From the NCBI GenBank assembly GCA_007644065.1, contig VJWN01000005.1:930001-994000 (forward strand): 64,000 nt of DNA, in the 5' to 3' direction. Both the position numbers and the translations under genes were made by a program. The notes beneath the pieces were generated by a model. That model ran no database searches. It was not told where the DNA came from and was given only the letters and a program-made list of their open reading frames with translations. Below are positions 24,586-35,835 of this stretch, piece by piece (position 1 is the stretch's first letter; each line of letters opens with the position of its first letter). The stretch comes from Margaritispora aquatica (Eukaryota; Ascomycota; Leotiomycetes; Helotiales; Discinellaceae).

Positions 24586-27402
24586 ATGATCTTGACCTCA
24601 CTTGAGATTAATCGCATCAAGTGCTATATCACTTTTATACGCCACACCCTCACATTCTCTTCTGTACGAATCACATTGATCCAGATAATCCACCATTTAC
24701 GAGCTCTGTCTTCGATTTTTGCGAACATGAAGCTCGAGAAGTTATTTTATTATGTCTTGGGAGAGGAAAACGTCACGCGTCGCATTATCACCACACATCA
24801 CATTACGCTGTCTTGCTCGGCGCACCAGCCTGGAGCATCGTTGAAGCAAGTTTAACGGCGAATTAAAGCACGAGAGTGAGTGAGCAAACCGGGTTGTTTG
24901 TTTGCTTAGCTGCATGCAATGTTGGATATCTGTGTTTTCATGGCGTTGGCGAGGAGCTTAGCTTGGAAGCAAGCTTATCAAAGTCGTGCCATATGAGTAT
25001 CATATCGTTGCATGCATAGCGCATTGGCATTGGAGGACAGCACTGCAGCTATTTTTGGGAGGTGGAAACGGAATTCAAGGACTGAGACGGGACTTGAGGC
25101 GTTCAAAGGCGTTTATTTTAGGGGAGGGAGGAACCTCAGGGATTGCTGGGTTTGGAGAAAGAAGGATGGTCGGTGTTTTGCAGCTTGGTGATACCAGAAT
25201 AAGCAAATGCAGATTCAAATTCAAAGATTCAATAACTTTACCAATGGGTTGCGTGTCTTCGATAAGTGATGTCTTAGTGTCTCGCGATTCCGCTATCATG
25301 AGAAAAGATAAACAGAGCCAGATCTGAGACCCGACGTTTGTTTCTCGCTTCATGTCATATTTTCGGCGCCCGATGAGAAACTCGTGCAATCAACAATCAA
25401 CAGAGCCCGTTAGGCGGCCAGTAGGTAACCAGCGAAGGTTTGTTTTGGCGGTGGCTAGTACGTGAGTGGGCGGCCTCGATTTTGGTGTCCTGTTTGCCAA
25501 CCAGGTACAAGAAGAGGGAGGCCTCTAATTCGGCGGCATGAGATCAGCCTTACTTGTTTGCTGGAGAGCTGCGAGCTGGTCGATCTTTCCTGGATGTTGA
25601 GGTCTGATCTTCAAGAACAAGCATAATTCATTCAGCTGTTGGTTCACTTCTTGATATGCAACTCTGAATCTCTAGGTTCAGGCTCAAAACATGAGATGGA
25701 GTTCTTGTGCTGTAAGCCAGTCATGCTTCTGGAATTTGGAGTTTTCATCACCAGAATGGTGCGTTGGAGGGTTCATCCCTTCTTCTCTTTGTCTGTATCC
25801 CATTTCTAGATCTTAAGCCCATGTCAGGCGCGTTGAGTCGTCACAGTTCCATCAGTCTGATCGCCTCTCTCTCCATCCCAAGTCCATGTCCAAAATTACA
25901 GCATCTCCACTCCCGTGCCCCTCCAAGAGGGCATGCCTCCACAGCCACGAGCCCATGGAGTGTCAGTAAAGCAGCATATCGCACGCCTAGCCCAAACCAG
26001 GCAAGCGGCAGCACCACATGAACCAAGAACCCGGAACACGCATGGCAGGCTCCAACAGCTCCAAAGCGTGCAAAGTCATCTAAGCGCCCGACTTTCTGGA
26101 AGCAGCAGGGCTGGCGCTGGCCAGTGCCAGCTTGCGCACCGTGACTGGCTGCACGAGAGGACGTGCGGTGTGGTGGTTTGGGAGATGCGGGTGCGGTGGG
26201 GCGTAGAGAGGTGCTGATTGGGTGGGTGGAAGGGCAGTTAAGCGCCCATTGTCGTTTGTGATTTTGTGGGCTAATTATTGAGCATTTGGTGGGTTTGGAA
26301 GGTTTGGGAGTGCAAGGAATGAGGAGGAGCAGAAGGAGAAGGGGGGATTGTGTCAAAGTGGCGGGGCGTGAGGAGTTGGGGGCGCTGTTTTGGATTTGTG
26401 AAAGAGATAGTAAAAGGAGTATTGTGTTTGGAAAGAGTACCAACACCGAGGAGGTACTCTTGAGTTGGAGAGACAAACCCCCAAGCTTCTTTGTCACTAA
26501 CCTAAGTAAGTTCCCCTGTTTTCCTACAAAAGTACTTTGAAACTCAATATTGCTGTATGTTTTCATGTGTCAAGAGACACTTGAGCAAGGCTTCTTCTGC
26601 ATTAGTGCAGAAGTATCGATTTTTGTCACTTCAATCAATAGAGATACTCAGACAGTATATTGCAAGGTCAGCTGAGAGTATATTGTCGCAAGGTATCTAT
26701 GTTTCGTGGAAAGTGCCTGTTTGTTTCATGCCAGCTTGCTTATCCATCACCTCAACCACCCCGCTATGCTACGCAAAGTTGCAAGCACAACCGACAGCTA
26801 ATTATTTGATTCAATTCATCCAAAGTGCTTGTCAACTGTTTTTTCCGCAAGCGAAATGCAATGCACTTCCGACTCGCTCGCTTACCGAACTCATCTTCAC
26901 TCTTCAGAACTGCAGAGATGGCTGGGAGCTCGCCAATTATTCGGCAATCAAGCGGCACTTCCGCGAGCTACCTATCACTTCTCGATGCAGAGTGCGGCAC
27001 ATTGGCTCGCTGCAAGGGCTGCTGCATCTCATCACACTTTTGCTCTCTTTTTTCGGGACGTTGTGAGATCGTTGGGTCTGGCTTTGGTCTTTTGATCTTG
27101 AGCCAGAAGGAAATTTAGAGTTTAGGTGCTTTGTTTAGTTTGATCACTTTTGTACCTTGTGACTGATGAAAAGAAAGTTTCTATCATATTTACATCAGGC
27201 TTGACTGTTATAGAGTCATTATAACCCTCATTAATTTCACGGCTTGGGAGCTTTAGCGAGAGGATTTTGGACCCCAACTGTTTGTTCGATTGGATGCAAT
27301 AATACCATCAACTCCTTCGTCGTATCAAGCCTCCTCCAAATCTCATTGCAATGTTCTAGATTACCCCTCACCCCCATCTTCATCACATCTCATCTTAACC
27401 CA
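24586..27402. other. Gene-poor spacer, 2.8 kb
   Basis: No gene is supported. A 241-codon minus-strand open frame (25841-26566) is compositionally low-complexity and matches no family. The stretch has a few GATA-like and TAACC motifs and an A/T-rich 3' flank for the SP/TP-rich gene. The bases just below 27403 are downstream of the minus-strand SRPBCC gene. Confidence 0.5.
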
Positions 27403-28002
27403 TCAAAGCCCACCACCAGTAGCTTGACCCGGCTTCCCTTTCACTACTTCAACGCGGGTCTTGAAGTCCTTGCAGAACCCATCAAAGGCAGTCTGTACCG
27501 GCAAGAGTCTAAATAGTATAGTACTAATCCTATATGGCGTCTCCTCGTGTCTGAAGGTCGTATGACCGGGTGTTTTCTCACTAGGAAGAAAGTAGAAACT
27601 ATGCTTTCCCGCCATGATGGTGAAGATTATCCCCGACCAAGTGAACGTCGATGGCGTGTTCTCCTGTGCTCATAGTTAGTGGTTGTTGGTCTTTGAGAAA
27701 TATGGACACGAGGTCTAGAACTCACGAGGACAGTGCACCCTCCAAATCCCATCATCCCAAAATTACCATCTAGCACTTCGCCAACTGTTATTGGTCCCGT
27801 TGCACCTTTGCGCCGCGACACATTTGTGATCATCGTTGATTTGATGTCGCTGAAGTGCTCGAAGTCGAGAAACTATTTGGTTGCGAATCAGCACGAAGGA
27901 GAAGGACAGCTTGTATTTTTGTGGGTTGGCACTTACAACTTCTCGTACATCCTGAGGTGAGAAGGGGATTTCAATCTCGGATACAACGTATGGTTGCGAC
28001 AT
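27403..28002 (-). CDS. SRPBCC/START-like small ligand-binding protein
   Basis: Model: complement(join(27403..27663, 27726..27872, 27937..28002)), 157 residues, with three exons all joining in phase 0. Donors are GTAAGT and GTGAGT; the second intron has a CTAAC branch site. The protein begins MSQPYVVSEIEIPFSPQDV and has GEVLDGNFGMMGFGG in the middle and TFRHEETPYRIST followed by FCKDFKTRVE near the end. This pattern (beta strand, two short helices, alternating strands with a Gly-rich turn, long C-terminal helix) is that of the SRPBCC superfamily (START / polyketide cyclase / Coq10-like), whose members bind hydrophobic ligands in a helix-grip cavity. Fungal members of this size are uncharacterised and no ligand can be named. 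There is no signal peptide. Confidence 0.75.
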
Positions 28003-28497
28003 ATTTCCAGTGTTCTTTGATTTGCTTTTTACTGTATTTCACGAAGACGCTGTAAAAATCTCCACTTTTAGGCGAGTGCTGGTGAATTTATCACTTTCGT
28101 AGTGTTGAAGCTGAACAAATTGATGAGAATTTTGTCAAGAAATACAAGCAGGCTGTCTCTTTATGAGAATACTTGGAACTCGGTGTCATCATCTAAATGT
28201 GAGTTGTCGGTGAAACAATCTAGATAGGTGATACAAGCGACGATGAGGCCGACCAAGCACTGACCCCGAGGCGATATTGTTATTTTTCGACCAATGAAAA
28301 TGCCCATATCGCACTTTAATGCCCAATTTGTCCGACTCGTATATTCGACCATTCAATCTTGCAGGGGTATCAATCTTCTCCCTTCTAAGGTGGATTCACT
28401 GGTCTCGACGCTTCTTCATCCTCGCTTAATTGCATCCTCACTTCTAGTCTGCGTCACTTCCAAACTACCTGGCGTCCCCATTTATGCCATCTTTCAC
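28003..28497. other. Intergenic spacer
   Basis: This is the promoter side of the minus-strand SRPBCC gene and the 3' flank of the next minus-strand gene. Nothing else is visible. Confidence 0.5.
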
Positions 28498-29343
28498 TCA
28501 CACAACACCTCGACAAAAGCTATCTAGTAGCTTCCCTACTACCTTCATCCTCTCATCCAGAACTTTGTTCCCAAATTGACAACCGCCACTAAGATACAGA
28601 TCCACCGCATATGCCTGGAATTCATCGATGCATACCTCATCCGCATACCTGTGCTTCAGATCCAGCATGACCACACTCCGCTGTTTCTGGGTGAGATACA
28701 CCGTGTTTTTGAGTGTCTCTTCGACGAATTGTTGGTATGCTGGGAAGAGATGGTAATATGCGTGTTGAAGCTCGTGAATTTGCGAACTGTGCGAATTCGC
28801 AAGGCTGGAAATGATGTACGGTGCTTGGACCCAAGGGCCATTATCGACATCGAGATCTATTGCTGACAAGACCGGAGTAGCAGGTGGTGTTGCTAATTGA
28901 ACGTCTTCGCAGTCTTCTATCAATTGGCCTTGCTCAGTACGCGACGAGAAAATACCCAAGGTAATCGCCGTAGTCTCTTTGCATTCCTCAAACATGCAAG
29001 CTGCCTTCAAAACAAGCTCTGCTCTGAAGATCTTTTCGCAATCCAGCCATCCCCTCTCCTTCAACTTACCCAGCAGCCAAATCTCTCCCGCGGTACACTC
29101 CTTGCGCCAGCCATTCTTCTCGTGTCCCGCGTTCGCAGACTCTAGGACATGTCTGCACAAGGCCCGAAACCAGCGCTCCGCGATCGAAAATGGAAAGTTG
29201 AATCCCCCATACCCAGAGCAAAGGTCCCGACACCTTGTATCTGACAATGGGATGTAGATGCCCTTGAGTTGTTTGTCTTCGTAGAATGTCTCGATACGGC
29301 AGAGGGCTTGCGATTGATGAGCAGAGGAGGCGAATTCGAGCAT
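28498..29343 (-). CDS. Hypothetical protein, 5' end unresolved
   Basis: An open frame of good amino-acid composition ending at 28498. The first ATG in frame is 29343, giving 281 residues starting MLEFASSAHQSQALCRIETF. The frame stays open upstream to about 29577, and that extension also looks protein-like (for example FRRFKTIIRRHNKKAF and SEADCNRKSIFENW) but has no ATG, so a 5' exon beyond an intron is likely. Features: several Cys (RCRDLCSGYGGF, CMFEECKE), an acidic stretch (EDCEDVQ) and PPATP. There is no signal peptide and no membrane segment. I recognise no domain. The neighbouring SRPBCC gene has the same orientation but is 495 bases away. Confidence 0.55.
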   Translation of the reverse strand: MLEFASSAHQSQALCRIETFYEDKQLKGIYIPLSDTRCRDLCSGYGGFNFPFSIAERWFRALCRHVLESANAGHEKNGWRKECTAGEIWLLGKLKERGWLDCEKIFRAELVLKAACMFEECKETTAITLGIFSSRTEQGQLIEDCEDVQLATPPATPVLSAIDLDVDNGPWVQAPYIISSLANSHSSQIHELQHAYYHLFPAYQQFVEETLKNTVYLTQKQRSVVMLDLKHRYADEVCIDEFQAYAVDLYLSGGCQFGNKVLDERMKVVGKLLDSFCRGVV

Positions 29344-29577
29344 GAGTATTGGGAGGTGTACGTGGGGAGTAAGGATATTAGGTGCCACCCAATTCTCAAA
29401 GATGCTCTTCCGATTGCAGTCTGCTTCTGAGTAGATACTGTTTGGTTGCTTGCCATGCTCGTTGACTTTGAAGGCCTTCTTGTTGTGGCGTCTAATGATT
29501 GTCTTGAATCGGCGAAAATTGATCGCAAGTTGAGTTTGGAGGATATGCCAATTGCTTAGAATTGATGGCAGCTTTTA

Positions 29578-30053
29578 ACAAACTAATGTATAGAGTATAT
29601 GATTAAAAACTATTGAAGATAGTGCCAGAGAGAAAGTGTTTGTTTTGACGGTGCTTTATACTGTTGTGATTTAGAAGTCATGCTAAACAACTCAACCTAG
29701 CGGCTGTAATGAATATTAATTTAGGAAACGTGGATACCAGTAACTTAAAAGGTGAATTGGAGATAGAAATTCTGTCGCTGTGAATTTGTTGCGATTCACT
29801 TTCGATTCGTTCTAAAGTGAAGTTTTGGGACTGCTATGTTGGCGATCAAATTTGCTCCTTGTGCCATTCTGAACTCAAACCAATTCATCTTTGATCGATG
29901 AAATAAATATCTGACTGGCAATAGAGAAAAGTAGGTCCATAGATTGAGCATAGTGCTGCGCGAATTTAAGACCTACAAAACAATATACGCTCTTCGTGTC
30001 TCTCTCAACCCTCAAGAACGCAAAATGGCACCGCTATAACGACTTTTGCGACG
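29578..30053. other. Intergenic, AT-rich
   Basis: This lies between the end of the minus-strand 2-hydroxyacid oxidase gene and the unresolved 5' part of the hypothetical gene. It may contain the latter's missing first exon and promoter. I see no convincing ATG exon. Confidence 0.4.
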
Positions 30054-31722
30054 CTAATTTGAAGACTTTAAATCACCAGCATACTGCACCTTTCTAATCA
30101 TAGACTGATTGCAACCTTCGATATTCAAAATCCCCGCAAGTCCCATCGATTGATCGAGGTCCGCCAGAATGCCTTGCAGGACTTGTTTCGCTCCAGCCTA
30201 GAAACTTGTCAGCTTTAGCACATACAGATTAGATTGAGGTGACACCTTTCCAGCAATTGCAAGTCCGTAAATGGCAGGCCTGCCAACGAGTACAGCTTTT
30301 GCGCCAAGTGATAGCGCCTTGATAATGTCAACCCCAGTTCGAATGCCGCTGTCGAAGAGAACTGTAATCTGGTCGCCAACTGCTTCGACAATTTCGGGAA
30401 GCATTTCAAGAGATCCAACAGCTCCATCAAGCTGTCTACCTAGTGAATATTAGCTTGCAATCTTCAATTGATAGTATGGCTTCTTTACTTACCTCCATGA
30501 TTGCTGACAATAATCCCATCCACTCCGTGTTCCACCGCTAATTTTGCGTCCTCGGGATGCTAACCCAGATCAGCACAAGGTGTCATATTTCAGACATATA
30601 CGCAAAGTTACCTGAATTCCCTTCAAAACAATAGGGCCTTCCCAGTGATCTTTCAGCACCTTAAGATCCTCCCACGAATGCGCCGCTCCAGAAAACACAT
30701 CCCCAATCCACTCTTCTGAAGCATTCATTGGTTTGTCCTCTGGATCTACCCCAAATTTCTCCCTGAACTTCCTCCTAAATACCGGATCGGTAAATCCTAT
30801 CTTGTTACCTACCCCTTTCATAAATGGTACATAAGCTCCATCTAAGTCCGCAGGTCGCCAAGCAAGAGCCCAGGTATCCAGTGTGACGACAAGGACCTTA
30901 TAACCATTGTTCTTGGCACGATTCAAGAGAGAAACAGTGACTTCGTCATCTTGCGGCCAGTACAATTGAAACCAACGTGGGCCTGCTCCATTAGCTTCTG
31001 CGACCTCTTCAATTGTGCTCGAGGAAGCAGTTGAAAGAATGTATGGAACACCAATCTCAGAACAGACTTGAGCGAGGCCTGTCTCTTTGTCTTCGTGGAA
31101 TATCGTCTGTACGCTTTATATTGTCAGTGTATATATCGAAAATGCGAATTGAGAGTCGGATTTAGAAGGCAGAATCGTCATAATCCCAGAAATAGTTTCT
31201 TAAGCTAGCTCTCATGAGGTTCGGCTCTCGCCAGCATTTTAAAGAGTGTAAACATTACAAACATACCCAACAGGAGCCATCAAGACAGGAGTTGCTGAAG
31301 ATCGATTAGAATTACTTTGGTAGAGGCTATGGGACTCGATCACCATATGCTTCACCAAAAAGCTTCACCGTCAAATCGCGATGAGTTGTTTCTCTCAGCA
31401 TACGCGGTACCATTTTCCACTGCCTGAAAGCGAGTCTATTCGCATCCATAGTTGCTCTCTCGCCGGCCCCTCCAGCAACATAATTGTAGGCAGCGGGCGC
31501 CAGACTACTCTTGGCCTGCTCTTCTAGCTTATTTGGATCTGTGGTCACGAGAGGAAGTCGTCCATGGAGGATTCCAGCTATATCAATATCAGTAATTACA
31601 GCTTGTATGAAAGAGCATGGCTCATGACCTCTATACAGCTGATTTTGGAAAGCTCCATATCTTTGATGTGTCTCGGTTTCATGCACAGATTGAGGGGTTG
31701 GCTTGTCCATTTTAGATGGCAT
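30054..31722 (-). CDS. FMN-dependent lactate 2-monooxygenase / 2-hydroxyacid oxidase
   Basis: Model: complement(join(30054..30197, 30246..30439, 30493..30559, 30612..31113, 31267..31294, 31344..31577, 31629..31722)), 420 residues, seven exons. Diagnostic segments: YVAGGAGE, the FMN-binding VPYILSTASSSTIEE, WFQLYWPQDDEVT, IVLKGIQ (Lys283), the active-site SNHGGRQ (His307, Arg310) and FDSGIRTG with LVGRP. The family oxidises L-2-hydroxyacids. SWRP-type residues, here ALAWRPADLDGAYVPF, occur in fungal members annotated as lactate 2-monooxygenase (lactate to acetate, CO2 and water). There is no cytochrome b5 domain and no evident presequence or peroxisomal tail (ends DLKSSN), so it is probably cytosolic. 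One intron (31578-31628) has the rare donor GTCATG and is 51 nt without stops; another exon is only 28 nt. Whether the product is pyruvate or acetate cannot be read from sequence. Confidence 0.9.
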
Positions 31723-32805
31723 AGTATTTGGCAATGAATTTTACTTGGATGGAGGAATGAAGGCCCCGAGGAGCTGCGCCCTATGAAAAATAGGGATGTT
31801 ATGAAGTCGCTCATGTTGTGGAACAGAACTTCAGATGTTCTTAAATAGCCGAGGTCGACATCAGTGTTAACCCCGCCTCACTCAGGTTATCAAAACCTCT
31901 GAATAGCTGCAGCAATCATAGGATAGGCATTATGTCGATATTATGCGTTTTCTCCTAAGGCTCAAGCAATGGAGATGAAGAGGATGGAGTGCTTATCATT
32001 TTAGAGATTCCCAAATAGCTGGTTGAGTAGCCTCGGTTGGTGGTGAAGATCCTTCGTGACAGTACTTTTCCTTGTTTTTTTTGGTAGTATCTAATAATGC
32101 TACTATGTCTTGCAGTCTAATAGCCACCGAATCATCTAATTGATAAGCTTGTCTAACCTATCATTGATACAAAGCATGCTAGTTTCGGAATTGACGATTC
32201 AAGTTCAGTTCCTGGCGGTCACATTTAGTGGAACTACTACTTTTGGACAAACTTCAAGTTTGGTAGGCAATTTAGAATTTCTGTTCAGCCCTTGGCAGGA
32301 ATCTAGAACATTTTAGAGTCTTAGAGTTACAGCCACAAAGCATGCGGTAGCAAATATGCATGAAAGCGATATCTTGCATTTTCAACGATTACTGTGAAAC
32401 AAGGCGAATGTTTGTCTTCACTACAAATATTAGAACCCTCTGGCCTGAGTTCAAGTTCGTGTAACTGTGTAGAGAGTGCCATTTCATCCAAGTGCAACAG
32501 CAGATAAGTGATATGACAGGTTGTAACAATCGAAAATGAAGGCGAGTCGCTTGAAATGGGAAGGCCTACCCCGCATTACCCCACCACATAATGATGCTAC
32601 TCTTCCATTGCGCTACCATTCTGAACTAGAAACCGGATATCGACCTCGGTGCTCTCAATATTTGCCGGGGGCACCAAGGAATACTGTGATCTTGGGGGAG
32701 TCCCCGCTTCAAACATGTATATAACCTATTAGATATTCCACATTGGCCTTACAAACTTGTATCAAATTATCGAGAATTTTGAAATATAAAAATCATACCA
32801 CAAAA
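31723..32805. promoter_or_regulatory. Bidirectional promoter, 2-hydroxyacid oxidase / alcohol dehydrogenase
   Basis: There are 1083 bases between divergent ATGs and no open frame of note. GCGGGG (written CCCCGC on this strand) occurs at 31871-31876, 32569-32574 and 32702-32707 and matches the carbon-repressor CreA consensus SYGGRG. The last two, in the contexts AATGCGGGG and AAGCGGGG (minus strand), also contain WGCGG, the core of the AlcR activator site known from Aspergillus nidulans. These are consensus matches only. Confidence 0.45.
32718..32724 (+). promoter_or_regulatory. TATA box of the alcohol dehydrogenase gene
   Basis: TATATAA, 82 bases upstream of the ATG at 32806 and about 10 bases downstream of a CCCCGC element. 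This spacing is reasonable for a fungal core promoter with a short leader. Confidence 0.5.
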
Positions 32806-34598
32806 ATGACTACCGCTGCTACACAGAAAACATTTGACATACCGAAGAAGTACAAAGCTGTGGTCTATGATAAGCCTGGCTCAATTTCGACCAAGGTTGA
32901 GGAACTTGATACCCCCGAGCCAGGTCCAGGCGATGTTCTCGTTCGATTGACTCACTCGGGTGTTTGCCACAGTGATATGGGTGTCATGGAGAATTCTTGG
33001 AGAGGATGTAAGAGCCTGACGTCTCAAGGCAGAGCATAGCTGATCGTTTTGAAGTGCCCTATCCTACCCAAGCAGGGCAGGTTGGAGGTCATGAGGGTGT
33101 TGGAATTATTCATAAACTCGGTCCTGGATCTGAGAATGGACGAGTAAAAGTCGGCGATCGAGTAGGAATCAAGGCAAGTGTTTGATGAGGTCTGCAAATC
33201 CAGACAAAGCTGAAAAACGACCAGTGGATTGCCTCAGCCTGTGGTGCTTGCCAAGCATGTCTAGAGGGTGCAGATGGAGTGTGTTTTGTGAGTGATTCGA
33301 TGAAGTATAATCTGCCTTCCTAATCGTTCCTGTGTAGAATCAAAAGATTTCAGGCTACTACTGTAAGTTCGGCCTGGCCGTGAGATTGAGTTGAAAGATT
33401 ATGCTGACACAGTTTCTTAGATCCTGGTACCTTTCAACAGTGTTCGTAGATTTTTCTATTAATTCTGCATGGGTGGAAAGAAGCTGAGATCTCATCTTCC
33501 AATTGAGCGATTCTTCCAGAAGCTTACTTACCCAATTGTAGATGCTCTCGCACCTGCAAACTACGTCACACCAATCCCTGATGCCTTGCCTTCTGAAGAC
33601 GCAGCGCCCATGCTTTGTGCTGGTGTCACAACGTGAGTGTCTTCTCTCACAGCCCCAATGGCTAGAAAGGGGGTCGCTTGTTCGGCCGCAGACTAAGCGA
33701 ATCTAGTTACTCAGCCCTGCGAAAATCAGAAGCGAAAAGTGGACAGTGGGTTGTCATAGGTACGGCCTTTCCGAAAATAGTTTTCTCGACTTTTACTAAT
33801 TGGTGATTAGCTGGCGCAGGTGGAGGACTGGTGAGTTGAGACTACCGGGTGGTTGCCGCATCTCGCTAACAAGCGCGAAGGGCCATCTTGCTTGTCAAAT
33901 CGGGTCTCGGGGGATGGCTTTGAGAATCATTGGAATTGACCATGGAAGCAAGGAAGACTTGGTAATGGAATGCGGTGCCGAGGCTTTTCTTGATATCACT
34001 AAATTCGATGACAAAACATTGCCAGAGGAGGTTAAGAGGATAACCGGAGGTACTGACTCAGGGATTTTCTTCTCCAAGCAGAATGCTGACAACTTCAGGG
34101 CTTGGCGCATCTGCTGTGATTGTATGCACAGCATCGAACAGAGCCTACGCACAAGCTCTCGATTTTTTAAAGTTCAGAGGAACTTTAGTCTGCGTTGGCA
34201 TGCCAGAAGGAGATGTGAGTTCCCTCTAGGTGTCATTGCCTCTAGCTTTAGAGGCCAACCTATTGAGCCAGCAGATTCAGAAGCAAAGCTTGTGCAATAT
34301 GACAGAAAACCTGTCTCTCCTGCTTCTGCTTCTGCTATCTTGCTCATAGCGCTCTACTGACTCGTTGTAGTCGGTTCCTATTGCCAAATCGTTCCCAGCC
34401 GCATTGGTTGCATCAGAGATTTCGATCAGGGGATCTGCTGTTGGAAACCAAAGAGACGCTTTAGAGGTTCTGGATTTAGCAGCACGAGGAATTGTCAAAA
34501 CACGGCTGAGAGTTGAGAAGATGGAGAATCTGACCGAAGTCTTCAAGGAGATGTCCGAGGGAAAGATGAAGGGTCGTGTGGTGCTTGATCTCCAATGA
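32806..34598 (+). CDS. Zinc-dependent alcohol dehydrogenase (ADH1/AdhP type)
   Basis: Model: join(32806..33007, 33055..33173, 33225..33287, 33338..33362, 33421..33441, 33542..33632, 33707..33759, 33811..33830, 33881..34049, 34099..34214, 34371..34598), 368 residues. All phases join, and the product reads through the family motifs: catalytic zinc ligands Cys54 (GVCHSD), His80-Glu81 (GGHEGVG) and Cys169 (PMLCAGVTT); structural zinc ligands Cys113, Cys116, Cys119 and Cys127; and the nucleotide loop GAGGGLGHLA (193-201). It should interconvert primary alcohols and aldehydes with NAD(P) in the cytosol. Three exons are very small (25, 21 and 20 nt). The second intron starts GC (AAG/GCAAGT at 33174) rather than GT, and one donor is GTTCGT. 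It is divergent from the 2-hydroxyacid oxidase and has its own TATA box. Confidence 0.92.
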
Positions 34599-35835
34599 GT
34601 CAAGAAAGCAGGGCAAATGCATGTATAACAGACGCCGTGCGAGGGAAAAATCTTGATTTGCGGCTGATACAATAACACTTCAGACCGCACTGACTTGTTG
34701 AAGAGACTCTCTATATGTGGTCTTGGCAACCGTATGCTTCTGATGTGCAGTTCAGCTTCCAACACTAACTTCAGGCACCCAAAGAAAATATCTGGCTTTA
34801 GAAGCACCACACCAAAAGCAGCTTACATTTCGGAATTGCCGGCGATGAATACTGTACTGATGATACTGGACACTTCTGAGGTATGGGGGCCAATTCAATT
34901 ATAATCTTGGTTGGATAGCAGGGTCAACCACGACCATCTTCACAGCGTCCAACAGCCAACAATAGTGCATCGTTGGTTCAGTAATTGTCCTTGCTATACT
35001 GATGATGTTTCGTCACTTGACACAGGGTTCATGCGGATGCGGATAAATGCCGACATGTAGGTATTTGGAGAACAATGCAAAGCAAAGAAATGTGATCAGT
35101 GTTGGTCATTCAACGGTGTTCCCTTGCTTTGGGTCGTGTGTGATTGCGTGCGTGAAGTACAATGAGAAAGTTTTCCATCAAGTGTTCCACTTACGTGCGA
35201 TTGCAAGTAAGTGGTAGACCCATTGATGAATCCACTTGGTCGTTGGGTGTTTCCTGAATCGAAACAAACTTGAGGCTAAATACTGTATTGTGTGTCTTTG
35301 TCAGTGCCGAGGCCATGACCCAAGGCTCAATCCAACAAAAAAGGGGTAGAAAGCCTTACCAGAATCAAGAGAAAGCGACCGTTATACCTTAAGACCTGAT
35401 TTCTGAAGGGAGAAGTTGATTTCTGACTTTGAGAATGGCGGCTGTAAAAGTGAAGTCAGCCTCGGCAATCCTTCATGGGCTTCCGGTCGCCGGATTGGTC
35501 CATCCTCCAACAACCACCTCCAACCTCGAATTTGCGGCGGAGTGCAGTAAACGAACTTTCCATACTCTACCATTACATTTGATCCACCTAATGCTATCTT
35601 ACAAAGTTCCATTCACCATCGTAGCTTCCAGCCGGCCATTTGAAGGGCCATGGAGACCAGCTTCGAGACCATGATGTTGTTGAATCAGAGCTTCACGGCG
35701 GTTAGTATAGCTACTCAAACTGACATGGTGAAATATTCACAGGCAGAACAATGGACGTATCTCGAATTGCCGAATATATAAGTTACAATTGTGCCGCTAT
35801 GGCAGTTGTCAAAGAACAGCTCATACATCATTTCA
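34599..35835. other. Intergenic spacer
   Basis: This stretch holds the 3' flank of the alcohol dehydrogenase and the promoter of the SWIM-finger gene. No gene is visible. TACTTGCA-like and ACTTGATG motifs near 35160-35215 are not interpretable. Confidence 0.5.

Noticed and set aside
25841..26566. 241-codon minus-strand open frame
   Set aside because: Low-complexity Leu/Pro/Ser composition, no recognisable motif, and lies in non-conserved-looking DNA.
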